DNA of 64,000 bases, taken from assembly GCA_965223435.1 (NCBI GenBank), contig CBDCWQ010000020.1:806001-870000 (forward strand). The letters run 5' to 3'. Below are positions 27,369 through 36,600 of the stretch, in pieces. The stretch is from CBDCWQ01 sp965223435. GTDB lineage: Bacteria > Myxococcota > Kuafuiibacteriia > Kuafuiibacteriales > Kuafuiibacteriaceae. Position numbers and translations under genes: made by a program. The notes under the pieces are model-generated. The model was not told the DNA's origin, did not search any database, and saw nothing but the letters and a program-made list of their open reading frames with translations. Positions within the stretch are counted from its first letter, which is position 1. Each line of letters opens with the position of its first letter.

Positions 27369-27700
27369 ACCTTTTTTGCCTAGGCCACGATCGCGAGAGG
27401 GGCGGCCTAGGCTGTCATGTTTTCAACACCGCTAACATACTGGTCCATCTCTGCGGGAACAAGTCCACCCCTTGTCCTGGCGGGTGGCGCGTTGAGCAAA
27501 GCGGTATAGGCGGTGACTCGGGGCGCAGCGCTGGGCCCTTCCAGGTCGGGGTGCAATGGCCGCACTTCGGCGAACCGGAGGCTCGCTTATTGGCCACGGG
27601 CTCGGAATTTGGACTTGCGGTGGGTTTTCTGAGCGTGATAGGGGCGTTGTTTGGGCTTGAGAGCCGCCTGTCGGCGTCAGGCAGCCCGTGGAGCATAGCG
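27369..27700. other. Divergent promoter region, thiolase / rpmB
   Basis: About 330 bases between divergent genes; promoters of both must lie here. An antisense ORF crosses it but has no protein character. I could not identify a convincing Zur-type operator, which would be worth testing given the zinc-free ribosomal proteins. Confidence 0.4.
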
Positions 27701-27919
27701 TTGGCGAAGTGTAAGGTTACAGGGAAATCACGGATGAGTGGGAACTTGGTGTCCCATTCAAACCGCAAGACGAGGACGGTCCGAAAGGCAAATATTCGCT
27801 CGAAGCGAATCTTTGATCCCGAAACGGGGACTTTTCGCCGGATCAAGATCTCGACGCGCGCTTTGCGCGCACTGTCGCGCAAAGGCATGGGTGCATTGCC
27901 GAAAGGGGCTAAGCTATGA
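27701..27919 (+). CDS. rpmB: 50S ribosomal protein bL28, without zinc-binding cysteines
   Basis: 72 residues from a TTG at 27701, set by homology and by GTGGAG eight bases upstream. MAKCKVTGKSRMSGNLVSHS, NRKTRTVRKAN, FDPETGTFRRIKISTRALRA and LSRKGMGAL match bL28 (usual xxCxxTGKxPxxGNxVSHSxxxT, then the ISTRAL motif). Only one Cys is present, so the CxxC pairs of zinc-binding forms are lacking. An upstream ATG 50 codons earlier is in frame but not homologous. The stop overlaps the rpsR start (ATGA), so the two are coupled. Confidence 0.9.
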   Translation: MAKCKVTGKSRMSGNLVSHSNRKTRTVRKANIRSKRIFDPETGTFRRIKISTRALRALSRKGMGALPKGAKL

Positions 27920-28221
27920 GGGAACGAGGAGGTCGCGAAGAGAGAGGCGGCGACAAGCGGGGTGGGGACCGCCGGGGCACAAATCGGCGCGCTCGGAGAA
28001 AAGTCGATCCTTTTTTGGCCGATAAAACGCTTAAGCTCGACTGGCGCGATGCTCAATTGCTTTCCCGTTTCATCACCGAGCGCGGAAAAATTGTTCCGCG
28101 ACGGGTGTCAGGGGTTTCCGCCAAGAACCAGCGGAAATTGGCCAAGGCCATCAAACGGGCACGTCATGGCGCCATCCTGATCTACGGCGGTCACCATGTC
28201 CCCCTCCGAAATTTGGGTTAA
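27916..28221 (+). CDS. rpsR: 30S ribosomal protein bS18
   Basis: 101 residues, ATG overlapping the rpmB stop by four bases. A Gly/Arg/Glu-rich N-terminal extension of about 28 residues precedes VDPFLADKTLKLDWRDAQLL, SRFITERGKIVPRRVSGVSA and KNQRKLAKAIKRARHGAIL, the standard bS18 body. No cysteine is present. It binds 16S rRNA with bS6. The rpmB-rpsR pairing, both Cys-poor, is like the zinc-independent alternative ribosomal protein operons of other bacteria (inference). Confidence 0.93.
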   Translation: MRERGGREERGGDKRGGDRRGTNRRARRKVDPFLADKTLKLDWRDAQLLSRFITERGKIVPRRVSGVSAKNQRKLAKAIKRARHGAILIYGGHHVPLRNLG

Positions 28222-28239
28222 TCCCGAGGCCCACGTCGA

Positions 28240-30300
28240 TTGCTCCGCCGCCGTACCCGCTTAGGTGTGGTTTTGGGACCGCGTGTTGTCGCGTGCGTCC
28301 TCGGGTGGATGCTGGCGCTTACGGCCTGTGGTCCGGCCCATGTCCCCCTGGATGGGCCTTACACCGACGACGAAACGCAAGCGGAGCGCCTGCTTCAAGA
28401 AGGCTTGTCGGCCAAGCGCGATGGTGATCTGGAGACCGCCAAGCTCCGCCTCCGGGAGGTTGTGGTGGATTTCGAAAAAACGGAATCCTTGCCGGCGGCC
28501 TTGGGCCTCTTGGGTGAGATCCTGTTTCACGAGCGCGGTTGCGGGGTAGCCAAAACCTACCTGGAACGGCTGGTGGAACACCATCCGCTTCATCCGGATG
28601 CAAAAGAGGCCAAGCGCCGTCTCATCGAGTGTGCGGGTGTTCCCCGGGTGGCCGCGCCCGGCGATTTTAGAGCGCGCTTCGAGAATGAAAAAACCGATGC
28701 GGGCCGCAAGAAGGTGGCCGCAAGCGCTGCGGAGGCGGCCCTTGTCGGCAAAGACTTTGCCGGTGCGGTGTCGTGGTTGCTCCGGGTCTGGCGTCTCGAA
28801 GCCGACGAGGTCTCGCGGCGGGCGCTTGAAGCCGAAGCCATCGAGATCATCGACGATCGGGTGAGCTTCAAGGGCATTCGCAAACTGCTCGAAAGCGTGG
28901 AGGGTGTCCCCTCGGTGGAAGCGTTCCTCAGCTACAAGCTCGCGCGGATCCAGCACCATACGCGGAACTTCAGCGGCGCCGACGAAACCTTGAGTGCGCA
29001 CCTGAGGCGATGGCAAGGCGGGACATATCAAACCGAGGCCCAGGCTTTGTTGAAAAGAATCCGGGCCAAGGGTTTTGTGAAGCCGGACACCATCGGCGCC
29101 ATTTTGCCTTTGACCGGAAAACACCGCGTGTACGGCGACTACGCCAAACAAGCGATCGAGCTTGCCCTCGCAGGGCTCAAAAATCGAGGGCCAAAGATCA
29201 AACTCGTGATCCGGGATACCCAGAGCGACCCGCTCAACGCTCGCAAGGCTGTGGACGATCTTACGGAAGATGAAGGGGTGATTGCGATCCTGGGACCGGT
29301 TTTTACGTACGCCGCCGAGCCTGCGGCTTACCGAGCCCAAGCGCTCGGAGTCCCCCTGTTGACCATCAGCGCGGCGGAGGGGCTGGGGGCGGTCGGGCCC
29401 TATGTGTTTCGGAACGGACTCACCAATCGGGCGCAGATGAAAGCGCTTGTGGCCCATGCGATGGAGATTGAGGGCATTCGCCGGTTTGCGGTGCTCTATC
29501 CTCGCCATCCGTACGGCGAAGAACTCTTGCATCTATTTTGGGATGAAGTGGACCGCCGTCAGGGGGAAATTCGCGGCGTCGAGTCCTATCGAACGGGCGA
29601 TACGACCTTCACCAGTCAGGTCAAGGCGCTGGTCGCGCGCCAGAACGTGCAGGCAAGGCCTGACTACAAACGCGCGGTCCTTGAGTGCAAGAAGCAACCC
29701 GACAGTTATCGGCGAGCCCGGTGCAAAGAGCGGGCGGCCAAGGGCTTAAAGCCCATCGTGGACTTTGAGGGGTTGTTCATTCCGGACTACCCACGCGCGA
29801 TTTCTATGATCTCGGCGGCACTGGCCTTTGAGGACATCGTTGTGGAGCGGGACCCGCGTCGCCTGCGTATCATCAAAAAGACACTGGGCAATCGTATCAA
29901 GCCGATCCGTCTTTTGGGCGCAAGCGGGTGGAACTCTCCCGATGTGCCCGCCAAGTCTGGAAGAAACGTGGAAAATGCGTTGTTTACTGACGGCTTTTTC
30001 TCCGGGGCGGACGAAAAGCATACCCAGGCCTTCGTCAAGCGCTACGCGCGGGCCTACCGTCGGACGCCACGGCTCTACCCCGAAGCACTGCTTTACGACT
30101 CAGCCCGGATCCTCGCCCACATCATTCAGACCGAAGGCCCGAAGACCCGGAACGCCATGCAAGAAGCCATTCGCAGAGTTCATGACTTTCCGGGCGTGGC
30201 GGGCAAAACCTCGTTCGCCCAAGGCGCCGACGCCCAAAAGCCAGTGAAGATACTCACCATCCAGAATCGGGTCATTCGCGAAGTGCCGCCGCCCGAGTGA
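28240..30300 (+). CDS. LpoA/LivK-like lipoprotein: TPR region plus periplasmic binding-protein fold
   Basis: 686 residues from a TTG. Type II signal VLGWMLALTAC (Cys about residue 30). Residues 45-265 form TPR-like helices (AERLLQEGLSAKRDGDLETA, LPAALGLLGEILFHERG, SYKLARIQHHTRNFSGADE). From about 285 the periplasmic binding-protein type 1 fold begins: TIGAILPLTGKHRVYGDYAK, LVIRDTQSDPLNARKAVDDL, VIAILGPVFTYAAEPAAYRA, GVPLLTISAAEGL, FAVLYPRHPYGEELLHLFWD. The TPR plus binding-protein layout is that of LpoA-like activators of penicillin-binding proteins, so a role in peptidoglycan synthesis is possible. Follows rpsR by 18 bases and overlaps the next gene (TGATG). Confidence 0.82.
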   Translation: MLRRRTRLGVVLGPRVVACVLGWMLALTACGPAHVPLDGPYTDDETQAERLLQEGLSAKRDGDLETAKLRLREVVVDFEKTESLPAALGLLGEILFHERGCGVAKTYLERLVEHHPLHPDAKEAKRRLIECAGVPRVAAPGDFRARFENEKTDAGRKKVAASAAEAALVGKDFAGAVSWLLRVWRLEADEVSRRALEAEAIEIIDDRVSFKGIRKLLESVEGVPSVEAFLSYKLARIQHHTRNFSGADETLSAHLRRWQGGTYQTEAQALLKRIRAKGFVKPDTIGAILPLTGKHRVYGDYAKQAIELALAGLKNRGPKIKLVIRDTQSDPLNARKAVDDLTEDEGVIAILGPVFTYAAEPAAYRAQALGVPLLTISAAEGLGAVGPYVFRNGLTNRAQMKALVAHAMEIEGIRRFAVLYPRHPYGEELLHLFWDEVDRRQGEIRGVESYRTGDTTFTSQVKALVARQNVQARPDYKRAVLECKKQPDSYRRARCKERAAKGLKPIVDFEGLFIPDYPRAISMISAALAFEDIVVERDPRRLRIIKKTLGNRIKPIRLLGASGWNSPDVPAKSGRNVENALFTDGFFSGADEKHTQAFVKRYARAYRRTPRLYPEALLYDSARILAHIIQTEGPKTRNAMQEAIRRVHDFPGVAGKTSFAQGADAQKPVKILTIQNRVIREVPPPE

Positions 30301-31169
30301 TGGCTCCTCCAGAAGAAGAGCCGGACGACGGGCGGGTGCGATGGACACAGCGGGTGTCGCTGGCGGACCTCGGGGCGCGTTCGGTCCTTGAACCCCACCG
30401 GGCCCTGGAGCGCATGCAGGACGCCGCGGCCTACGCATCTTTTTTGGGGGGCTACCCCCCCAAAAGATACCGTGCGTTGGGGGCGGGCTGGTTTATTCGT
30501 GAGGTGCTTTTGTCCCTGGACGGGCCTCTTCACGATGACGATTTGCTCACCATAGAGACCTGGGTTTCGGATCTTCGGCGCTTTCGATCGCACCGCGAAT
30601 ACCGGGCTACGGCCCAGGGGAGAACGGTGTTTAGAGCACAAGTCGACTGGCTGTTTTTGGAGCGCAATCAGGACACGGGGCGTTTCAAACCGCGGCTGGT
30701 CGGGTCGGCCCTCAAGGCGGCGTTTCCGCGTATTCCGGATAGAGTCCTTGGAGAGGACGAAACGTTGGCTTGGCCTGATGAGCGGACCCTGAGGGGGTTG
30801 TGCCAAGAAGACCGTGGAGGCCTGCGCGCCGAAGCTTCGGGTGAGCACCGTGGTTTCGATGAAGCGACTGGAGCGGGGTCGTCTTTGCTCCTCCGGGCGA
30901 AGGCGCGCACCGTGAGGCCGACCGACATCGACGCCCAGGGGCACGTGAACCATGTGGTGTACCTTCGGTGGCTGGAGGATGACGCAAGAAGCGCTGAGGG
31001 GTCGCGCGAGAATGTGTTGGCGTTTGTGCGCATGGAGTACCTCGCCGACTTGGGGGCAGAAGATGTGGTTCGGCTTGAAGTTCGTGCGCTTGCGCCAGGG
31101 CTTTATTACGAAATCTTCCGGGGGGCGACGCGGGTGTTTCGCGCCTGGATGGTGCGAAGGCCGGGCTAG
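30300..31169 (+). CDS. Acyl-ACP/acyl-CoA thioesterase-like double-hotdog protein
   Basis: About 289 residues; ATG at 30300 overlaps the upstream stop by one base, with a GTG one codon earlier also possible. The first hotdog (residues 10-130) has WTQRVSLADLGARSVLEPHR, GWFIREVLLSLDGPLH and IETWVSDLRRFRSHREY. The second (about 200-285) has RPTDIDAQGHVNHVVYLRWL, the usual D-x-N/Q-GHVNxxxY-x-W signature, and FVRMEYLADLGAEDVVRLEV. Layout and length are those of FatA/FatB-type acyl-ACP thioesterases. Cytoplasmic. Coupled with the LpoA-like lipoprotein, suggesting an envelope lipid or peptidoglycan connection (inference). Confidence 0.8.
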   Translation: MAPPEEEPDDGRVRWTQRVSLADLGARSVLEPHRALERMQDAAAYASFLGGYPPKRYRALGAGWFIREVLLSLDGPLHDDDLLTIETWVSDLRRFRSHREYRATAQGRTVFRAQVDWLFLERNQDTGRFKPRLVGSALKAAFPRIPDRVLGEDETLAWPDERTLRGLCQEDRGGLRAEASGEHRGFDEATGAGSSLLLRAKARTVRPTDIDAQGHVNHVVYLRWLEDDARSAEGSRENVLAFVRMEYLADLGAEDVVRLEVRALAPGLYYEIFRGATRVFRAWMVRRPG

Positions 31170-31183
31170 GCAGGAACCCATCG

Positions 31184-31684
31184 TCACTTCATCGCGCCGA
31201 GGTCGACCCGCCATCCCTCAAATCGGGCGCGGATCGCATCCTGAGTCGTCGTTGAGCCTGATGCTTTGAGGAGTTCTTGCTCAAGCGTGCGCATATCGAT
31301 GCGCACCCATGGCCCTTTGGGACCGTGCTGCCGGGCATCGACCCACCGAGCAGAGCGCAGGGTCACCTCGATGGCGTTGGCGATGGCATCCATGGACAGG
31401 ACGGGTTCGTTTCGGCTGGCAACCACCGTCTCGGCCCCATCTGGGACCATTTTGGAGACGATAAAGTCCAACGCAGGTTTCAACCTGGATCGAGCCTGCT
31501 CAAGCTCTTGGGGACGGCCCAAGGCCGGCGTTATCGGAATCGCATGTAAATACACTTTTTTGCCGACCGCCACCTCTTCGATGTGCCACCTCATTTCGGA
31601 TCGGGCGGTGCGGCAGGCCCACCCGAGGACCAAAAGTGTGGCCAGCACGTGATGCCGAAGGCCAAGCATGAGAGCCCATCTCAT
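31184..31684 (-). CDS. Exported hypothetical protein (lipoprotein-like)
   Basis: 166 residues with signal HHVLATLLVLGWAC (possible lipobox, Cys about residue 24). Mature part: HIEEVAVGKKVYLHAIPITP, SKMVPDGAETVVASRN, SMDAIANAIEVTLRSARWVD. No family recognised. Starts two bases after the stop of the metalloprotease-like gene on the same strand, so probably its operon partner. Confidence 0.65.
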   Translation of the reverse strand: MRWALMLGLRHHVLATLLVLGWACRTARSEMRWHIEEVAVGKKVYLHAIPITPALGRPQELEQARSRLKPALDFIVSKMVPDGAETVVASRNEPVLSMDAIANAIEVTLRSARWVDARQHGPKGPWVRIDMRTLEQELLKASGSTTTQDAIRARFEGWRVDLGAMK

Positions 31685-31686
31685 AC

Positions 31687-32685
31687 CTAGTCTTTGGTGC
31701 GATCGCGAACCAAGGCTTCGGGGTCCATGCCAGACTCAAGATAGTCAACAACCTGTCGGGTCATGGGCCCAAGCGTGGGGTTTTTAAGCAAACGATCGCG
31801 TTGAGTTTGATCACCGTTGACCCACTGCGTCACGACTTCCGCGAAAGTTTCTTCATCGTGGGCGAATCGGCCCGTGTCTTTGCCTTGGTTTCGTTTTTGG
31901 TCGTAACTCGAAACATAGTGCTTGGGATCGTGGGAGCGGTTTCGAGCCCGTACGCGCTTTTCGAACACCCCAGGCTCGAATCGTTTGGGGCCTACGTCCG
32001 TGGCCGTTTTGGTCAACCCCCGGTCTTTTACACCCACATCATCCAGAAAATGGGCGAACTCGTGTACCACCGAACGCTTCATCCATGCGTCCCTGGACTT
32101 GGGCATGCCCTTCAGAAACTTGAACGAAGACATCTTGTTGAAGTAGTCGAGGTTCAGATAGATCGTGTTTTTGCCAGGACTGTATTTGGCCTCGGCGGTT
32201 TTTGGCGGCAATTGGTCTTGGCCTGCGATCACAATCTTTGGTGCAGTCTCCCCGTTTTTTTGGGCTCGTTTCATCGCGCTATCGATCCACGCCTTTGGGT
32301 ATTTTCGAAGCGCCGCTTCCACCTTCTTGATATCGTCCGGCTTCGATCTTTTGGCATCATAACGCACGATCAATTGATGTCCATGGATGTCTACCGTCGT
32401 CTCGCGAAGGGGGCCTCGGTTCGCAGTCTTCGACACAACGCTGCCTGGGCCGGCGGGCCCCGCCTTTTTCGGTGGCGGTCCTCGAAAGCTTCTCCCGGCA
32501 GATCCAGCGCCGTTCGCCTCGAAGCTGTCTTTGTCTTGGGGAATCGACGGCTTCTTCGGTTTTCCGACCGGCGGCTTCGGGACCGGCGAAGGCTTGGAAG
32601 CCACGGGGATGGTGCTGGTTCGGGATGGGCCAATGCCAGGAACGGTCATACCCACAGGAGGAGCAAGAGCTATGCCGTTCCACAC
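31687..32685 (-). CDS. Putative HExxH zinc metalloprotease with Pro-rich N-terminus
   Basis: 332 residues. No signal peptide. Residues 15-90 are Pro/Lys/Ser-rich and probably unfolded. From about 95 a folded region begins (TTVDIHGHQLIVRYDAKRS), with NTIYLNLDYFNKM, then RSVVHEFAHFLDDVG, the HExxH zinc motif at about residue 212, and DEETFAEVVTQWV downstream offering a third ligand Glu. This spacing resembles the anthrax lethal factor-like (ATLF/M34-like) group, where secreted toxins use HExxH plus a distant Glu. The Pro-rich head without a signal would fit export by a dedicated system. Substrate unknown. Paired with the small exported protein at 31184. Confidence 0.65.
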   Translation of the reverse strand: MWNGIALAPPVGMTVPGIGPSRTSTIPVASKPSPVPKPPVGKPKKPSIPQDKDSFEANGAGSAGRSFRGPPPKKAGPAGPGSVVSKTANRGPLRETTVDIHGHQLIVRYDAKRSKPDDIKKVEAALRKYPKAWIDSAMKRAQKNGETAPKIVIAGQDQLPPKTAEAKYSPGKNTIYLNLDYFNKMSSFKFLKGMPKSRDAWMKRSVVHEFAHFLDDVGVKDRGLTKTATDVGPKRFEPGVFEKRVRARNRSHDPKHYVSSYDQKRNQGKDTGRFAHDEETFAEVVTQWVNGDQTQRDRLLKNPTLGPMTRQVVDYLESGMDPEALVRDRTKD

Positions 32686-32749
32686 CCCCGTAAGAGTGCG
32701 AGTGAGATAAGGGGCTTAGGCCAAACCCGATTCCGCGAATTTCATTTGT

Positions 32750-32793
32750 TCGTCCGATTCGTTCGGCGCCGTCGTCCGATTCGTTCGGGGCCG
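32750..32793. repeat. 22-bp tandem duplication
   Basis: TCGTCCGATTCGTTCGGCGC plus CG is repeated immediately with one change (C to G in the GGCGCC part). A related TTCGTTCGGA motif occurs at about 9850 near paralogue A. Confidence 0.7.
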
Positions 32794-33131
32794 CGCTCTT
32801 CAACGAAAGGTCAACTTCGGTGGGCTTGGTGTTCAACCGGGTGTTTGTATCAAAAGGTAAAACGCGATCGCTTGAGATCTTTACAGCACCCTTCCTGTGC
32901 GGGCCCGATACGAATGGACAGAGATTTGCATCGAAGGGATGCGAGGGATTCATCCGGGAGTGAACCTGCATGGATTCGAGTTCGTCTGCGTGGTGTCGGG
33001 TGAGGGAGGGGAACCGGGTGGGTCGGTCGCTTCGGGCCGGCTCGGTAGCGCTGAACCGGCGTTGGCTTGGGGCCGGGGATGCGCGAAGTACAAGGTCGAC
33101 GCAACCGATCCGAGAGTTTAAGTAGTGACGT

Positions 33132-33144
33132 CCGGCAAAGCCGG
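33132..33144. terminator. CCGGC-AAA-GCCGG hairpin
   Basis: Perfect 5-bp stem followed by GGGG, the same core as at 24068 and 33415. Terminator-like but without a T tract; it may instead be a dispersed palindrome. Confidence 0.3.
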
Positions 33145-33234
33145 GGGCTTCAGGAGCCTGGGCCTGCTCAAAGCGGCTATCCGAATGAACGAACAGCGGT
33201 GCTCGCAAAATGCGCAATGCCTCGGTTCGGTTTC

Positions 33235-33343
<109 letters not shown>

Positions 33344-33414
33344 AAAGCGTTGCCCCAGACTGACGTCTCCGAGAGGACCGAACGACTCCCGGAAGTGTCC
33401 AACTCCGGGTGCCT

Positions 33415-33431
33415 CCCCGGCAGAGCCGGGG
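33415..33431. terminator. CCCCGGC-AGA-GCCGGGG hairpin
   Basis: Perfect 7-bp GC stem with 3-base loop between the hexamer tract and paralogue B. Same family as the hairpins at 24068 and 33132. Confidence 0.35.
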
Positions 33432-33666
33432 GATCTCCAACTGGGTACTAGGGGTTTACTAAAGGGGCACGGCCCGTCTCCCTCCAGATCCCGCGTGGAC
33501 GAGTCGATAGACAGTAAGCTTGCGATAGGAGGTCTCGTTCACCTTTGGCCGTGTTTCTCGGAAGCAATATGACATGCGAATAGATGTTGACGAGGGGGAA
33601 CTGGCATCCTATTTCAGGGTTTAGCAGTGCGAGCGGTGTGTGCCTGGTTATTCGTTCAAGCGAGAC

Positions 33667-36600
33667 ATGTCTAGGATATGTTGTGCAATAAGAATTGCTT
33701 TTGCGTCTGCCTTCATTGTGAAGGCGCGCGCATTGGGTTTCGCCCTTGTTTTGGCGAGCCTAGGGCCTGATGCCTGGGCGATCTCATCTTCGGTTCCCCT
33801 GAAGCTCGAGGCGGGTTGGAATCTGATTTCCAGCCCAAAGGACCCTGATGGTGCGCTCTTTCGCTTGTACAAAGGCCAGGGCTTAACGCTTTGGCGTGCG
33901 GCGGTCTTGGATGCGCCGGAACGAAAGAACCGCTTCGGCGCGGGTTTGTTGGTAGAGCTTGAGGCATTCGACGGACGGGGTGGTGTATGGGTTTTTGCGC
34001 CAGGCCCAGTTGAGCTCCCGCAGGCTGAGGTTCAAGATGCGTCGTTGCGCCCGGCCGGCTGGAACGTGTTGCGCGTTGGTAAGGCCATTCGGCTAGCGGA
34101 TCCCAGCATCGCCACGGTGTTTCACTGGGACCGAACCCAAGCGCGCTACACGCGGATTCAGCCTGGTGAGTGGCTGCATCCCGGCGAGGGCTACTGGGCG
34201 CAGTTTCTCGAGCCGGGCGTTTCCCCATTTTTAGCGCCGAGCGCGCCTGCTTCTGGCACAGAGCCAGCCGCAAATCCGTCGAATCCCCCGTCTGCTTTTT
34301 CGGCCACATCGCAAGGCGAGACGGCATTTCTGTCTTGGGCTGAGCCTACTCGTCTCGAGGACGGGACCCCCATTGGGGAGGGTGTCCAATTGAGCTATCG
34401 GGTCGATCGGGACGGCGTCCAAGTGGGACGGAGCACGGAGCCCGAATTCCGAGATGCCGTGCCTACACTGGACCGAGTCTACCGCTACGAGGTGTATGCT
34501 GTTCTCGAGGCGGAAGCCGGGGCCACCCTGACGTCTGATGCCTCCGATCCGATTTCTCTTCTTTTTGCCAGTCCGAAGCCGGTGGCTTCAGCGGATCGCT
34601 TTGAGGCGCCGAGCGTCGCGTCCGATGAGAACGCCTCCGTGGCTTTGCCTCAGGTTGCGGTCTCGGGCCGGGGCGAACAGATTTTGGCGCACCTTGTCTA
34701 CGTGATGCGTGCCACCGAAGACAGAGGCGCCGAACTTCGATATCGCCTGAGCCCCAAGGCGGCAAAGGGCCAAAGCTTTGAAACCCTGCACCGGATATCC
34801 ACGTCGTCAACAGGTTGGCACATCACCGACGTGAGCATCAGCGCTTTAGAAGAAAAGGTATCCATCGCGTGGATCCAGCGCCGTGAGGGAGACGGAGCCG
34901 CGAGTGAGATCTGGGTTGCTCAAAGCGGTCGTGCAGGCGCGCATTTCGACCCGCCCAAAAGAGTTCGCTCCAATGTGTTCTGGAAGCGAGGCCTTGACGT
35001 TGGCTACGATCGCCTTGGCGGTCACCACCTCGTATGGGGAGAAGCCAATAAAGTCTATTACATGAAAAATCTGGATGGGAAGGTGGAAAACGTATTCGAT
35101 GTCGTCGTTCGTGAGAAAAACGATATCGTGGTTCGTTATCGTATGCTCTACAAGGCGGCATGTGAGGTTCCAGATGAACCGTGTGATTGTTTCGAAACCG
35201 CCGACGAACAGTATACCTACGCGCTGGAGGAGCATGCGGACACCGGCGAGCTCTTGGGACCCTACCGATACCGGGTGGAGGAAGCGTGGGTCTATAATCC
35301 TTCGCTGAGAATCGATGCCGAGAAGGTTAGTATTGTCGCGTCTCAGGATCGCATGTGGGATAATCGTCCGGTGCGCAATCCGAATTGGCGTGGTGAGTAT
35401 GGCCCGCTGGTTCCTCCCCGCGTGCCGTCGGCCTTGGCTCAGAGCGCTTGGTGTGGCGAAGAAGGTTCTCGTCACAACCAAGAGGGCTTCATGCAAGTAT
35501 GGTTGCATCGATCTGGTCATGCAGGAACCCACAAACCCGCCGAAACCTCTCCTGATGAACGGGCTCGCCTGTTGGCCATGGAAGAGGATCCGGCCAGCGC
35601 TTTTGCCTACTACTACGGGGAGGGCAAACAAAACTTTGTTTCCTACGACCCGCGTGTCGGCCACGACAGGGATTGGTACTTTTATCTCTATGACGGGACA
35701 TGGCACGAGGAGGACCAGATTCGTGTGGCGCAGAGGCCGTTGACTTCGCACGCTTGGTCCGAGGAGAGGATTGCATCGGTCGAGGTCCCGGTCTGGCCCA
35801 TCGAGCAAGGGCTCCTGACTTGGACGCACGAGACGCTTCCCGTCGAGCAGGGTTGGCGGCAGGGAAGCTACAAAGACGACCACTTTCAGAACTGGCGGCT
35901 TTCGGTTGTTTCTGTCCGAGAGGCGAGTGCCGATCAGGGCGGTGCAGAGAGTGCCGATCAGGGTGGTGCAGAGGTGGTTCGACCGAAGATCGTAGCGGAT
36001 CCAGAGGGCCGGTTGGTTGTGGTCTACGAGGATGGGGTGTCAAATAACCCGAATGAGCCCGGTTACAATGCCATCACGGTGAGCGTGTCGACCGATGGGG
36101 GGGAGCTTTGGTCGGAGCCCACCGTTGTCGGACGGGGATACCTGCCCGACGCTGCGGCCCTCGCGGATGGAGAGGTCGCGGTTGTGTACTATGAGGCCCG
36201 CGAGTCTGAAGACGCGTCGGACGTGTCAAAGATTCAGCTTACGCGAAGTCGGGACCTCAAAAACTGGACGCGTGCGCCGATCAGTCTGCAAGCCCCGAGG
36301 GCCATTCACTGGGAGACCCACGGAGCAGCGGCGGACGCACTCGTTGGGGTTCCTTCCCTGACGGCCTACGAAGACTTGTTTTTGGTGTCATGGATCAGGC
36401 AGGCCAAAGACGCGTTTGCCCACGACGCGGTGGTGACGACGCGAGCGTCCAACGATTCGAGGGCCAGCCACTTCGATATTTCACACCATGGCGCTTTGAC
36501 CGTGGGTAAGAGCAGCCGTTTTACGGTGGCTGCGGTCAACAAGTACAACATGCGGGTGAACGCGAGCGGCACCGTTGAGGTGACGAAAAGGGGGCAAGGG

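Noticed and set aside
27415..28056. 213-codon minus-strand ORF
   Set aside because: Antisense to rpmB and rpsR.
32357..33217. 286-codon minus-strand ORF
   Set aside because: Overlaps the metalloprotease gene in another frame and runs through intergenic repeats; Arg/Pro-rich.
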